Assembly (NCBI GenBank): GCA_003193925.1
Contig: PSPG01000014.1
Location: 1 to 36,534 of the forward strand
Direction of reading: 5' to 3'
DNA length: 36,534 nt
DNA from: Candidatus Thalassarchaeum betae
GTDB taxonomy: Archaea; Thermoplasmatota; Poseidoniia; Poseidoniales; Thalassarchaeaceae
Below, piece by piece: positions 6,989 through 16,158 of the stretch (position 1 is its first letter; each line of letters opens with the position of its first letter). The position numbers and the translations under genes are program-made. Below the pieces are notes generated by a model, which saw nothing but the letters and a program-made list of their open reading frames with translations, was not told the origin of the DNA and searched no databases.

Positions 6989-8004
6989 TGGATGACCGGG
7001 ACGGGGACTTCGGACAGTATCTTGCGAGTGATGTGCCGTCCGGTGACGCCGCGTATCTTCGATTCGGGCTTGAGGAAGATCCTGTGGCTGATGACCTCGA
7101 GTGCGACGTTCTTGATGTCGTCGGGGATGACGTAGTCGCGACCGTCGATCGCCGCGGATGCGCGACTGGTCTTGAACAGCGACTGGCTGCCGCGCGGCGA
7201 GGCGCCGGTGATGACGCGGTGGTCCTCGCGGGTGCGCTGGACCAGCTCGACGATGTAGGACATGATGGCGGGGTCGACGTGGACCGTCTCGAGCGCCTTC
7301 TGCATGGCGACGACCTTCTTCGGGCTGGTGATCTGCTCGATGTCGTACTCGTCCTTGCCGCGCAGCTTCCTGCGCTGCAGGATGGCCTTCTCCTCCTGAC
7401 GGTCGGGGTACCCCATTGTCATCTTCATCAGGAATCTGTCCATCTGCGCCTCGGGCAGCGGGTAGGTCCCCTCCTGCTCGATCGGGTTCTGGGTGGCCAT
7501 GGTGATGAAAGGCGCCGGGAGCTTGTGGGTGATTCCCTCGATGGTGACCTGCTTCTCCTCCATGGCCTCGAGCAGAGCGGCCTGGGTCTTGGGCGGAGCG
7601 CGGTTGATCTCGTCAGCGAGCAGGACGTTGGTGAACAGAGGTCCCGGGCGGAGCTTGAATTCGCCCGCCTGCTGGTCGTACATGTACGTCCCCATGATGT
7701 CGGCGGGCAGCAGGTCCGGGGTGAACTGGACGCGCTTGAACTTGCATCCGAGGGCGGAGGCGAAGGTGTTCGCCATCAGGGTCTTGGCCAGCCCGGGGAA
7801 GTCCTCGATGAGCATGTTGCCGTTCGAGAGTATGCCTATCGTGATTCTGCGCAGATTCTCCTGCTTGCCGATGATGACTTTGGCGACTTCGTTCATCAGG
7901 GCATTGGAGATTTGAGCGACAGTCTGGATCAATTCACGAGCCTTTGGGTTCGCTGTTTGAGCCATAGAGATAACACGACCTACTACGTCCTCAGGCCCCC
8001 TCAT
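6985..8004 (-). CDS. MoxR-family AAA+ ATPase
   Basis: A 339-residue AAA+ protein of the MoxR/RavA clade, chaperone-like ATPases that help assemble or activate other complexes, often with von Willebrand factor A proteins. Walker A reads FPGLAKT, Walker B LLADEINRAPPK, and sensor 1 ATQNP. The C-terminal lid with SPRGSQSL matches the family. The ATG at 8004 gives 13 extra residues before MAQTAN; the ATG at 7965 is an equally reasonable start. It sits between infB (49-base gap) and parA (4-base overlap) and is probably co-transcribed with them. The usual DUF58/VWA partner genes are absent here, so the client is unknown. Confidence 0.92.
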   Translation of the reverse strand: MRGPEDVVGRVISMAQTANPKARELIQTVAQISNALMNEVAKVIIGKQENLRRITIGILSNGNMLIEDFPGLAKTLMANTFASALGCKFKRVQFTPDLLPADIMGTYMYDQQAGEFKLRPGPLFTNVLLADEINRAPPKTQAALLEAMEEKQVTIEGITHKLPAPFITMATQNPIEQEGTYPLPEAQMDRFLMKMTMGYPDRQEEKAILQRRKLRGKDEYDIEQITSPKKVVAMQKALETVHVDPAIMSYIVELVQRTREDHRVITGASPRGSQSLFKTSRASAAIDGRDYVIPDDIKNVALEVISHRIFLKPESKIRGVTGRHITRKILSEVPVPVIQ

Positions 8005-8053
8005 ACACTACTTGAGTTTTCGCTCCCCGTGAACGCGGAACGCATCAAAACAC

Positions 8054-9832
<1,779 letters not shown>

Positions 9833-9860
9833 CCGACCCACCTCATGCTACTCCCTCTTT

Positions 9861-10283
9861 TCAGTCCTCAAGACCGTCCGGGAACCAAAGCCCCAGTTCG
9901 AAAGCCGCTGTGTCCTCGCCGTCCGAGCCGTGGATGAGGTTTCGCTCGATGCTGCGGGCGAAGTCCGCTCGGATGGTGCCCGGCTCCGCTTCGCGCCAGT
10001 CGGTGGCCCCGATCAGCTTGCGAGAGGCCGCTATCGCATCCTCCCCGTTCCATGCCATGGCCACCACGGGACCGGAGGTGACGAACTCGACCAGATCGGA
10101 GTAGAAGGGGCGCTCCCTGTGAATCGCGTAGTGCGCCTCAGCCAGCTCGAGCGAGGGGGTCAGATCGTGCCGGCCCAGCATCCGCAGCCCGATGCCCTCG
10201 AAGCGTCCGATTATCTCGTCGACAAGGCCACGCTGGACGCCGTCAGGCTTGATCATGATGAAGGTGGTCTGAGCGTCTCCCAT
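9861..10283 (-). CDS. ndk: Nucleoside diphosphate kinase
   Basis: A 140-residue cytosolic enzyme that transfers the gamma phosphate of ATP to other NDPs through a phosphohistidine. The N-terminal [13 protein letters not shown] is the family start, and the catalytic histidine lies in NLIHGSDG. The length is normal for archaeal Ndk. It lies 28 bases before infB and 26 bases after thpR on the same strand. In many archaea ndk directly follows rpl24e; here that neighbour is about 3 kb away. Confidence 0.96.
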   Translation of the reverse strand: MGDAQTTFIMIKPDGVQRGLVDEIIGRFEGIGLRMLGRHDLTPSLELAEAHYAIHRERPFYSDLVEFVTSGPVVAMAWNGEDAIAASRKLIGATDWREAEPGTIRADFARSIERNLIHGSDGEDTAAFELGLWFPDGLED

Positions 10284-10309
10284 GGGCCGGGCGACCCCCC
10301 TCCCCTATT

Positions 10310-10891
10310 TCAACGCAAAGTACACTCAGCAATATCCTCGTATTGGGGGCCTTGGGGAGTCAGAATCGACCGGTAGAGTGTCACTCCCCGCACGTCGACT
10401 CCTCCGAAGCGCTTCTCGGACATGGGGTCAAGCAGGCCGGTCAAGTCGGGCCGGGCCTTGCGGTCCCTGACACGCCCGAGCGTGATGTGCGCATGGAAGT
10501 CGCTCGAATCGAAGCCCAGCGGGTTGAGGGCATCCTCGACGGCTTCGTGGAGCTCCGAGAGGCGGTCTTCGGGGTCACTCACACCCGCCCAGAGCACGCG
10601 CGCCTTCCTTGAGGATGGGAAGGCGCTCAGGCCCACGACTTCGACTTCGAAGGCGGATAGGCCGGCGGCAGCGCCCCGGAGCGCCTCGATCACAGCCTCG
10701 GCGGTCTTGCAGGTGACGCGGTCGCCCAGGAACTTCAGCGTGAGGTGCAGGTTCTCCGGGCGCACCCACTTGACGCGCGCCCCGGCAGCCAGAGACTCGC
10801 GCAGGCCCTCCTGGGCTGCACCGAGCAAGTCAACGGCGGACCGGGGCAGGTCGAGTGCCACGAAGTAGCGTCCCGCATCAGGCAGCGCCAT
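10310..10891 (-). CDS. thpR: RNA 2',3'-cyclic phosphodiesterase (ThpR/LigT type)
   Basis: A 2H phosphoesterase, 193 residues from the ATG at 10891. The two diagnostic HxTx motifs are HLTL in ENLHLTLKFLG and HITL in FHAHITLGRV. It hydrolyses 2',3'-cyclic phosphate RNA ends to 2'-phosphates and, in vitro, can ligate tRNA halves. A 17-residue extension to 10942 is possible, but a TATA-like ATAAACAA lies inside it (about 10930), at the right distance for transcription beginning just before 10891. First gene of the thpR-ndk-infB-moxR-parA series. Confidence 0.92.
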   Translation of the reverse strand: MALPDAGRYFVALDLPRSAVDLLGAAQEGLRESLAAGARVKWVRPENLHLTLKFLGDRVTCKTAEAVIEALRGAAAGLSAFEVEVVGLSAFPSSRKARVLWAGVSDPEDRLSELHEAVEDALNPLGFDSSDFHAHITLGRVRDRKARPDLTGLLDPMSEKRFGGVDVRGVTLYRSILTPQGPQYEDIAECTLR

Positions 10892-10963
10892 GTCCACCGT
10901 TCGCGAATTGTCCAACCGCCTTACCAAGTTGTTTATGTCCATTACAACGATGGCTTCTGTTTG

Positions 10964-11281
10964 ATGGACGGAAAAACCGAACTGACAATCGCCGCGCTGA
11001 TCTTCCTAGCTGGCACGGCAGGCCTCGTCTCTGGTGAAGACATCGAAGGCGTTGAAACGACGACCGATTTTGACGACGAATCAGAGGACGGGCCTAGGCC
11101 CATGATCGACTCGCACAACCTGTTCAGCAGCCCTGTGCTGTTCATCGACCTGCACAACCTGTTCAGCAGCCCTGTGCTGTTCATCGACTCGCACAACCTG
11201 TTCAACAAGCCGATGTCTGATTCAGACGGCCACTGCCCGATGGGTGAGTACGGCGACGACGTGGGGATTCTCGAGTACTGA
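10964..11281 (+). CDS. Small secreted protein with 13-residue tandem repeats
   Basis: From the ATG at 10964 this is a 105-residue protein: an N-terminal hydrophobic signal (about residues 8-24, ending LVSG), a short acidic linker, then two and a half copies of IDSHNLFSSPVLF (residue 48 onward) and an acidic C-terminus with one cysteine. The reading frame is open well upstream into thpR, but that part runs antisense to a real gene and lacks a signal sequence, so I use this start. The family is not recognised. The repeat could be a short adhesive or self-assembling motif; that is speculation. It lies divergent from thpR. Confidence 0.6.
   Translation: MDGKTELTIAALIFLAGTAGLVSGEDIEGVETTTDFDDESEDGPRPMIDSHNLFSSPVLFIDLHNLFSSPVLFIDSHNLFNKPMSDSDGHCPMGEYGDDVGILEY
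11105..11212 (+). repeat. 39-bp in-frame tandem repeat, about 2.75 copies
   Basis: Units begin at 11105, 11144 and 11183. The first two differ at two adjacent bases (TCG against CTG in the third codon), and the third diverges after 22 bases. Such near-identity at DNA level implies recent duplication or slippage. The unit encodes IDSHNLFSSPVLF in the small secreted protein. Confidence 0.9.
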
Positions 11282-11313
11282 ATTCAAATCAGCGTGGGTA
11301 TCAAGTCACCCTA

Positions 11314-13260
11314 TTGCCTCGACGGGCCGTGGACCCGGAGAGGAGCGACATCATAGTCGGCGAAATCGCCGATGATGCGGACAGCCCGGGGATAGTCTAC
11401 TTCGGCATGCCCATCGAGCCCTCGCAGGCCCTGATGGCCGCCACCGCGCTGGCCGTGGCGGCGCTGTTCGTGCTGCTGATCTTCCAGAACTTCGTCTTCG
11501 ACTCGGTCGAGCCTACCGAGGGGCCGCAGGCCGACTACGAGCGCGTGCCCGTGTGGGAGCGCGCCGACTGGCCGTACATCACCAACGGCTCGCACGGCTT
11601 CGTGATGGAGCACGGCCCGTACAGCCCGAGCACCACCGAGAACGAGTGGAACTCGACCCACGCCTTCGTCGACTTCACCCTGCCACTGGCCGAGGGCGGC
11701 TCGGCGCCCGACGGCAGGGTCAGCCTCGCCTACTGGCTGCCCGAGGTACCCGAGGGGGTCCAGGTGCCGATGATAGCCGAGTTCGGCCCGTACTTCGACG
11801 AGGCCAGCGTCAGCACACCGCCCATAGAGGTGCCAGGCACCTGGCTCGGCCAGATGATCATCGACCAGATCCTGCCGCACGGTTACGGCTTCGCCCAGGT
11901 CTCGGTGATGGGCACGGGACGCTCCAACCACTGCATGGACCTGATGGGCAACGCCGAGCAGCTCGGAGTCGACGCCGCGGTGAGCTGGCTGGGCAGCCAG
12001 AGTTGGAGCAACGGCAAGGTCGCCATGATAGGCAAGTCCTACGACGGCAGCACCCCGTGGCAGGCGGCGATGTTCGGCAACGACTACCTCGCCACCATAG
12101 TCCCGATATCCGGGCTGATCGGCGTGATGGAGCTGATGTGGAAGAACGGCTCCAGCGAGGCCCGCGCGCCGTTCATGCACAACGTGGTCTACGGCGGCTA
12201 CGGCCTCGACGGCGACACCGATGACATCGGCAACGCCTGCCCGGACTACGCGATGGGGCCGGCGACGGGCGTGGGGGCCTACGTATGGGGTGGCGAGGCG
12301 GTCGGCAACTACTGGGGCGAGCGCTACTTCCTAGACCGGGTGCTGGAGAACTACAACGGCTCGGTCTACCTAATCCAGGGGATGCAAGACTGGAACGTCG
12401 ACCCGCACATGGCGGTGCCGACGATCAACATCCTAAAGCAGCACGGAATCGACGCCAAGGGCCTGTTCGGCCAGTGGGACCACGACTACCCTGACCGCCC
12501 TGACTACCACTTCGACCGCTCGGCCGAGGGCCGTGGGCGCGAGGCCTATCCGCAGATGACGCGCTTCGACTGGATGCAGGATCTGCTCGAGTGGTTCGAC
12601 TACTACCTCAAGGGCATCGGTGACAAGCCGGGGCAGTGGATTGAGATACAGTCCAACCACGGCGAGTGGCGCATCGAGGACTTCTACCCACCGCAGGGCA
12701 TGGAGACGCTCACTTTCGACCTCGGCGGGGAGTTATCCAACATCGGTGGCACCACGACCATCCTGCCCGATGCCTCGACGGGTCCGGTGTACGAGACCGC
12801 TCCCTTCGAGGAGGGTATCTGGATCGCGGGACTGCCTAGGCTGCACATTGACGTGCGGACAACGACAATCGGAGGGCAGATCTACGCCCTGATGGAGGAC
12901 TGCGACGAGGCCGGCGGCTGCATTCAGATCGGGCACGCCATCATGGATTTGCGATACCACGAGGGCGGCACCGAGGAGCAGGCTTGGATCCCGCTGCTGC
13001 AGACCATCAACGCCAAGATGGAGTTCTTCACCATCGATGCCTACATCGCCGCCAACCACAGCATCAGGCTGAGTCTGTACTCCACTGGCGACGACTACAT
13101 GCCCGCGAGCACGAGCTCGATCGTCATGGTCCAGGAGGGCCCTGGCTCGACCCTGCAACTCGACATCATCGATGCGGCGGAGAAACTGTGGTTCGAGCCA
13201 CCGGCCTGTACCCACTCGTACTGCCTCGACTGGCTGAACCAGACCGTGGACTCTACTTGA
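11314..13260 (+). CDS. Membrane-anchored S15-type X-Pro dipeptidyl peptidase / CocE-like hydrolase
   Basis: An alpha/beta hydrolase of the CocE/NonD and X-Pro dipeptidyl-peptidase family, up to 648 residues. The nucleophile elbow is GKSYDG (S242). The acid is probably in QGMQDWNVDP and the histidine in GQWDHDYPD. The C-terminal third (from about residue 470) is the jelly-roll domain typical of the family. A membrane helix at about residues 38-60 makes it a type II anchored enzyme with the catalytic domain outside the cell. The start is uncertain: TTG 11314, GTG 11329 or ATG 11407 (the last beginning MPIEPSQ just before the helix). It probably releases dipeptides or cleaves esters and amides, complementing the M14 lipoprotein. 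Confidence 0.88.
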   Translation: MPRRAVDPERSDIIVGEIADDADSPGIVYFGMPIEPSQALMAATALAVAALFVLLIFQNFVFDSVEPTEGPQADYERVPVWERADWPYITNGSHGFVMEHGPYSPSTTENEWNSTHAFVDFTLPLAEGGSAPDGRVSLAYWLPEVPEGVQVPMIAEFGPYFDEASVSTPPIEVPGTWLGQMIIDQILPHGYGFAQVSVMGTGRSNHCMDLMGNAEQLGVDAAVSWLGSQSWSNGKVAMIGKSYDGSTPWQAAMFGNDYLATIVPISGLIGVMELMWKNGSSEARAPFMHNVVYGGYGLDGDTDDIGNACPDYAMGPATGVGAYVWGGEAVGNYWGERYFLDRVLENYNGSVYLIQGMQDWNVDPHMAVPTINILKQHGIDAKGLFGQWDHDYPDRPDYHFDRSAEGRGREAYPQMTRFDWMQDLLEWFDYYLKGIGDKPGQWIEIQSNHGEWRIEDFYPPQGMETLTFDLGGELSNIGGTTTILPDASTGPVYETAPFEEGIWIAGLPRLHIDVRTTTIGGQIYALMEDCDEAGGCIQIGHAIMDLRYHEGGTEEQAWIPLLQTINAKMEFFTIDAYIAANHSIRLSLYSTGDDYMPASTSSIVMVQEGPGSTLQLDIIDAAEKLWFEPPACTHSYCLDWLNQTVDST

Positions 13261-13444
13261 TGCCGCCCTTCTCGTAACGACGGGTCCACTTGAGCCGGCG
13301 CGGGTTGCGCTTGAGCTTGAGCATGTTCTTGCGCGCCTTGCTGTCCTTGAACCAGTACACGGTGCCGTCGCGCTTGATGTACATCATGCCGGTACCCGGC
13401 TCGATCTCCTCGTGGGTGAAACTGCAGATTCTCTGCTCCGGCAT
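13253..13444 (-). CDS. rpl24e: Large-subunit ribosomal protein L24e, zinc ligands lost
   Basis: A 63-residue ribosomal protein from the ATG at 13444, which has GGTGA five bases upstream; a GTG at 13453 overlapping the rps28e stop is less likely. The core IEPGTGMMY and RNPRRLKWT are diagnostic. Archaeal L24e normally has a four-cysteine zinc ribbon. Here only the first remains: CSFT replaces CxxC, FKDSKAR replaces FCSSKCE. The pattern resembles the eukaryotic protein, which also starts CSFS and lacks the site. Last gene of rpl7ae-rps28e-rpl24e; its stop overlaps by a few bases the end of the convergent hydrolase gene. Confidence 0.95.
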   Translation of the reverse strand: MPEQRICSFTHEEIEPGTGMMYIKRDGTVYWFKDSKARKNMLKLKRNPRRLKWTRRYEKGGIK

Positions 13445-13449
13445 CCCTC

Positions 13450-13668
13450 TCACCTTCCGCCGATCCGGCGGGCCTCACGACCGGTGTCTCGCAGCATCAG
13501 GACGTCACCGACGCGCACTGGGCCCAACACGTTGCGGGCGATGATGCGCCCGATGTCGCGGGGGTTGGCAGCATCGCCGACGCGGACCTTGACCTGGATC
13601 GCCTCGCCGCTCATGCCGGTGCGGCCGACGACCTCGACGACCTCTGCGGGCCATGCCTCCTGTGCCAT
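13450..13668 (-). CDS. rps28e: Small-subunit ribosomal protein S28e
   Basis: A 72-residue archaeal/eukaryotic-type ribosomal protein. The beta-barrel core with [13 protein letters not shown] and the C-terminal [14 protein letters not shown] are the family signature (usual LRETEREARRL). It lies 27 bases after rpl7ae and just upstream of rpl24e, the usual archaeal order. Confidence 0.96.
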   Translation of the reverse strand: MAQEAWPAEVVEVVGRTGMSGEAIQVKVRVGDAANPRDIGRIIARNVLGPVRVGDVLMLRDTGREARRIGGR

Positions 13669-13695
13669 GCTGGATTTCCTCCTTCACCGGGTCGC

Positions 13696-14079
13696 TCAGG
13701 CAGATGAGAGAGTCTCGTAGTGGCCCTTGACTTCCTTGAACTTGTCCTCGGCCTCCTTCTCGACTTCTATGACCGCTATCGCAGCGGTCCTGGTTCCCAG
13801 GCTCATGCCAGCCGCCTCGGCCAGGTATGCCTGGTCCTCGACGTAGATGAATGGGATCTCCTTCTCGCGGCAAATCATCGGGATGTGTGCCAGGAGCTCG
13901 CCCGGGTTCACGTTCTCGGCCATGACGACCATCTTCGCGGTGCCGCGCTCGGCCGCCTTGGTGACCTCGTTGGAGCCCTTCTTCAGGCGGCCGCGGCCAT
14001 CCTTGCCCAGAGACTTGACCATCTCGTAGACCTGCTCTTGTATGTCGTTGGGGGTTTCAAACGCTATGTGGACACTCAT
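13696..14079 (-). CDS. rpl7ae: Large-subunit ribosomal protein L7Ae
   Basis: A 127-residue kink-turn-binding protein. In archaea it serves in the ribosome, in box C/D and H/ACA guide RNPs and often in RNase P. The signatures KKGSNEVTKAAERG and VVMAENVNPGE fit, and the length is normal. The ATG at 14079 has GAGGAG about ten bases upstream, and a TATA-like box lies near 14128. First gene of the ribosomal operon. Confidence 0.96.
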   Translation of the reverse strand: MSVHIAFETPNDIQEQVYEMVKSLGKDGRGRLKKGSNEVTKAAERGTAKMVVMAENVNPGELLAHIPMICREKEIPFIYVEDQAYLAEAAGMSLGTRTAAIAVIEVEKEAEDKFKEVKGHYETLSSA

Positions 14080-14123
14080 TGGAACTACTCCTCGTGTTAG
14101 GTAAGCCGGCGCACGGCATGGCT

Positions 14124-14133
14124 GATATAAACG
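14124..14133 (-). promoter_or_regulatory. Putative TATA box of the rpl7ae operon
   Basis: On the minus strand the sequence is CGTTTATATC, about 45-50 bases upstream of the rpl7ae ATG. This predicts a transcription start near 14100 and a leader that includes the GAGGAG ribosome-binding site. Assigned by motif and spacing. Confidence 0.55.
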
Positions 14134-14170
14134 AAACGGATTGGCCGGATTCGACCATAGGTCGCATTGC

Positions 14171-15100
14171 CTAACCCATCAGTTGCTTCAGCCCTCGCGC
14201 CAGAGCCGGCGCTGCGCTCACAACAGCCCTCGGGTTGGGCAGCGAGTCTGTGCTGTGCACACCGTCTACGTGGTTGGCCAGTCTCAGGATGGCGCCGCCG
14301 GTGAACAGGCCGTGCGTGCAGGCGGCGTGGACCTCGACCGCGCCCTGGCGGCGCAGTGCATCGCTGGCGCGGCAGATGGTACCGCCAGTGCTGATCATGT
14401 CGTCGACGATGGCGACGATCTTGCCGTTGACATCGAGGTCCTTCGGGGTGTGCTCGATGGTGTGGGCGTCGATTCTGCTCTTCTCGAGGTAGGAGAACTC
14501 GCAGCCGATCAGTCCGGCCACCTCCGAGGCTCTCGCGATGGCTCCCTTGTCGGGGCTCAGGATGAAGTCGGGTCTGACCTCGGCCCGCAGGCGCTCGGCA
14601 ATCTCGGGCATCGAACTGACGAACTGCAGCGGCACGTCCATGCCGTCGAGGACTGCCGGCTCGTGCAGATCGAGAACGGCGATGCCTTCGCAACTGCGCT
14701 CGAGTATCTCTGCGATGACGCGCGCGGAGACCGCCTCGCCCTTCGAGAAGCGCTTGTCTTGGCGCGAGTAACCGAAGTACGGAATGGCCAGATAGATCCC
14801 GGAGCCGACGTCGTCGAGGCTCTGAGGCTCCTCACCCTTGAGGTTCGAGAGCTCGCCCTTGCGAACGTCTGCTATCGCTCCGAGCAGGAGGATGGTCTGT
14901 ATGACCCCCGAGTCGGGGTAGGTATTGGAGACCAGCACGACCGGCTCGGAGCGGACGGCGTCAATTGCACCCGAGGGCACGCGCACGTAGCCCTCGCCGT
15001 CGGGGAACCTGCGGCTCACCAGTTCGATGTGCTGCATCCCGAGAAGGGGAGCCAGAGAGGCTGCCACGTCGCGGCCGGAGGAGCCACTCACAACCGGCAT
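14171..15100 (-). CDS. prs: Ribose-phosphate pyrophosphokinase (PRPP synthetase)
   Basis: A 309-residue enzyme making PRPP from ribose 5-phosphate and ATP, feeding purine, pyrimidine, histidine and tryptophan synthesis. Visible signatures are FPDGEGYVRV near residue 32, IPYFGYSRQDKRF (ATP-binding), DLHEPAVL, and the PRPP-binding loop IVDDMISTGGT. The length is normal. It lies between the tRNA-Ile gene and the rpl7ae operon, with its own promoter not obvious. Confidence 0.96.
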   Translation of the reverse strand: MPVVSGSSGRDVAASLAPLLGMQHIELVSRRFPDGEGYVRVPSGAIDAVRSEPVVLVSNTYPDSGVIQTILLLGAIADVRKGELSNLKGEEPQSLDDVGSGIYLAIPYFGYSRQDKRFSKGEAVSARVIAEILERSCEGIAVLDLHEPAVLDGMDVPLQFVSSMPEIAERLRAEVRPDFILSPDKGAIARASEVAGLIGCEFSYLEKSRIDAHTIEHTPKDLDVNGKIVAIVDDMISTGGTICRASDALRRQGAVEVHAACTHGLFTGGAILRLANHVDGVHSTDSLPNPRAVVSAAPALARGLKQLMG

Positions 15101-15162
15101 GTGACAAGGAGCCGACCTGCCAGCCCTTCATGACTCTGCCGACAGGCATTGAGGGGTTGTGT

Positions 15163-15240
15163 TGGTGGGCATGACAGGATTTGAACCTGCGACCTCCCGG
15201 TTATCAGCCGGGTGCTCCAGCCAAACTAAGCTACACGCCC
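15163..15240 (-). tRNA. tRNA-Ile (anticodon GAT)
   Basis: The minus strand folds as a full cloverleaf. The acceptor GGGCGTG pairs with CATGCCC (one G-U), the anticodon stem CCCGG/CCGGG carries the loop CTGATAA (anticodon GAT), and the T arm contains GGTTCAAATCC. Discriminator A and an encoded CCA end the gene at 15163. No intron is seen. The gene sits just upstream of prs on the same strand. Confidence 0.96.
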
Positions 15241-15292
15241 TTGAGCAGGCATGGGACACCTGAATCTGATTTCAAGATGTTCCTAGGCGCAC

Positions 15293-15880
15293 TCACTCCT
15301 CTTCGGAGCCCTGGCCATTGAGTTTGAGGTAACTTGGCAGCGTCACCAGCCTCTTCATCGAGCATCGCAGTATGATCTCGTCAAGTCTAGCTGTGGTCCT
15401 AGCCAGTTGGCCTACCGGGACGATGATGGTGTCGGGCAGCCCTTGCCTCGTGCGCACGATGTAATGCGGCTTGATCACCAGTCCCTTGTAGGTCCGCTTG
15501 ATCTTGACCAGGTCAGTCACGTTCCCCAGGTCCAATCCGTCATTGTCGAGCACTGCTCTGTCGAGCAGTTCGTCGGGCGCGTACAACTTCTCGTTGATTC
15601 GGACAGTGTTCCTCCAACGACGCTGTAACTCGCGCATTGATTTCGACAGCTTCACCCCACCATCGGACCTGATGCTGTGCACCAACTCCTTCGAAAGCGG
15701 AGCGAACTCTGCGGGCTTTCTCATGTATTCCTCAGCTATGCCGTCCTCGACCCTGATTCGCATCGATCGCACGAGCTCGTCGCGCGGATGGAAGCGCTCG
15801 CCGGTGATCACACCGACTCGTGTCTCGCCGACATAGACTTCTCTCTCCAGTAGTTCTTGTATTCTGTATTCTTCGCTCAC
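15293..15880 (-). CDS. PRC-barrel-like protein of unknown function
   Basis: A 195-residue soluble protein from a GTG start. The second half contains YAPDELLDRAVLDNDGLDLG followed by NVTDLVKI, which resembles the PRC-barrel pattern (a buried V-D-x-D-G-x-x-L-G-x-V strand set). The first half (EVYVGETRVGVITGE) may be a second, weaker copy. PRC barrels occur in photosynthetic reaction centres and the RNA-processing protein RimM; archaeal forms are mostly uncharacterised. The intermediate region is basic (RELQRRWRNTVRIN). No membrane segment is seen. The assignment is by eye and weak, but the gene is likely real. Confidence 0.7.
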   Translation of the reverse strand: MSEEYRIQELLEREVYVGETRVGVITGERFHPRDELVRSMRIRVEDGIAEEYMRKPAEFAPLSKELVHSIRSDGGVKLSKSMRELQRRWRNTVRINEKLYAPDELLDRAVLDNDGLDLGNVTDLVKIKRTYKGLVIKPHYIVRTRQGLPDTIIVPVGQLARTTARLDEIILRCSMKRLVTLPSYLKLNGQGSEEE

Positions 15881-15954
15881 TCAATTCCCCCCCCGTTGGG
15901 AGGAGAAGTGCATCCCCTAGCAATTCTCCACTGGGCCAGTAGGTGGTTTGGCAC

Positions 15955-16135
15955 TTATACTCTACGATTGTTAAGACTGATAATCCAATTGGAATATTTG
16001 TATATTTCCAAAGTTTTCAATTGGAAAACTAAAGTCAGTTTGATTAATTGTATGATTATCGGAAATCGCGTTTTCGACGATTCCGGAGGATTACCGGACG
16101 GAATCTGCGATTCCGATTCCGGAGAATGTTGATGT
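15955..16135. promoter_or_regulatory. AT-rich divergent regulatory region with overlapping palindromes
   Basis: This is the most AT-rich stretch of the window, lying between a minus-strand PRC-barrel gene and the plus-strand lysine transaminase. It holds the perfect palindrome TCCAATTGGA (15984-15993), GTTTTC-AATTG-GAAAAC (16013-16029), TTTCCAA/TTGGAAA arms (16005-16011 and 16021-16027), and TATA-like GTATATTTCC (16000-16009). For the opposite gene there is a TTATAC box near 15955-15960. No gene is supported here. It probably contains both promoters and one or more operators. Confidence 0.6.
16099..16115 (+). promoter_or_regulatory. Perfect hairpin in the lysine transaminase leader
   Basis: CGGAATC-TGC-GATTCCG forms a 7-bp stem with a 3-base loop, 44 bases before the transaminase ATG. 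It lies between two exact copies of CGATTCCGGAG (16078-16088 and 16114-16124), the second overlapping the hairpin's right arm. This could be an operator or an RNA structure in the leader. Confidence 0.5.
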
Positions 16136-16158
16136 GACGATTCGACCTCGCTGATGGC

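Noticed and set aside
10745..10963. N-terminal extension of the small secreted protein
   Set aside because: It overlaps thpR antisense and its promoter; the ATG at 10964 starts directly before a signal peptide.
11105..11212. CRISPR-like array
   Set aside because: The units are directly adjacent without spacers and in frame with a coding sequence, so it is a coding tandem repeat.
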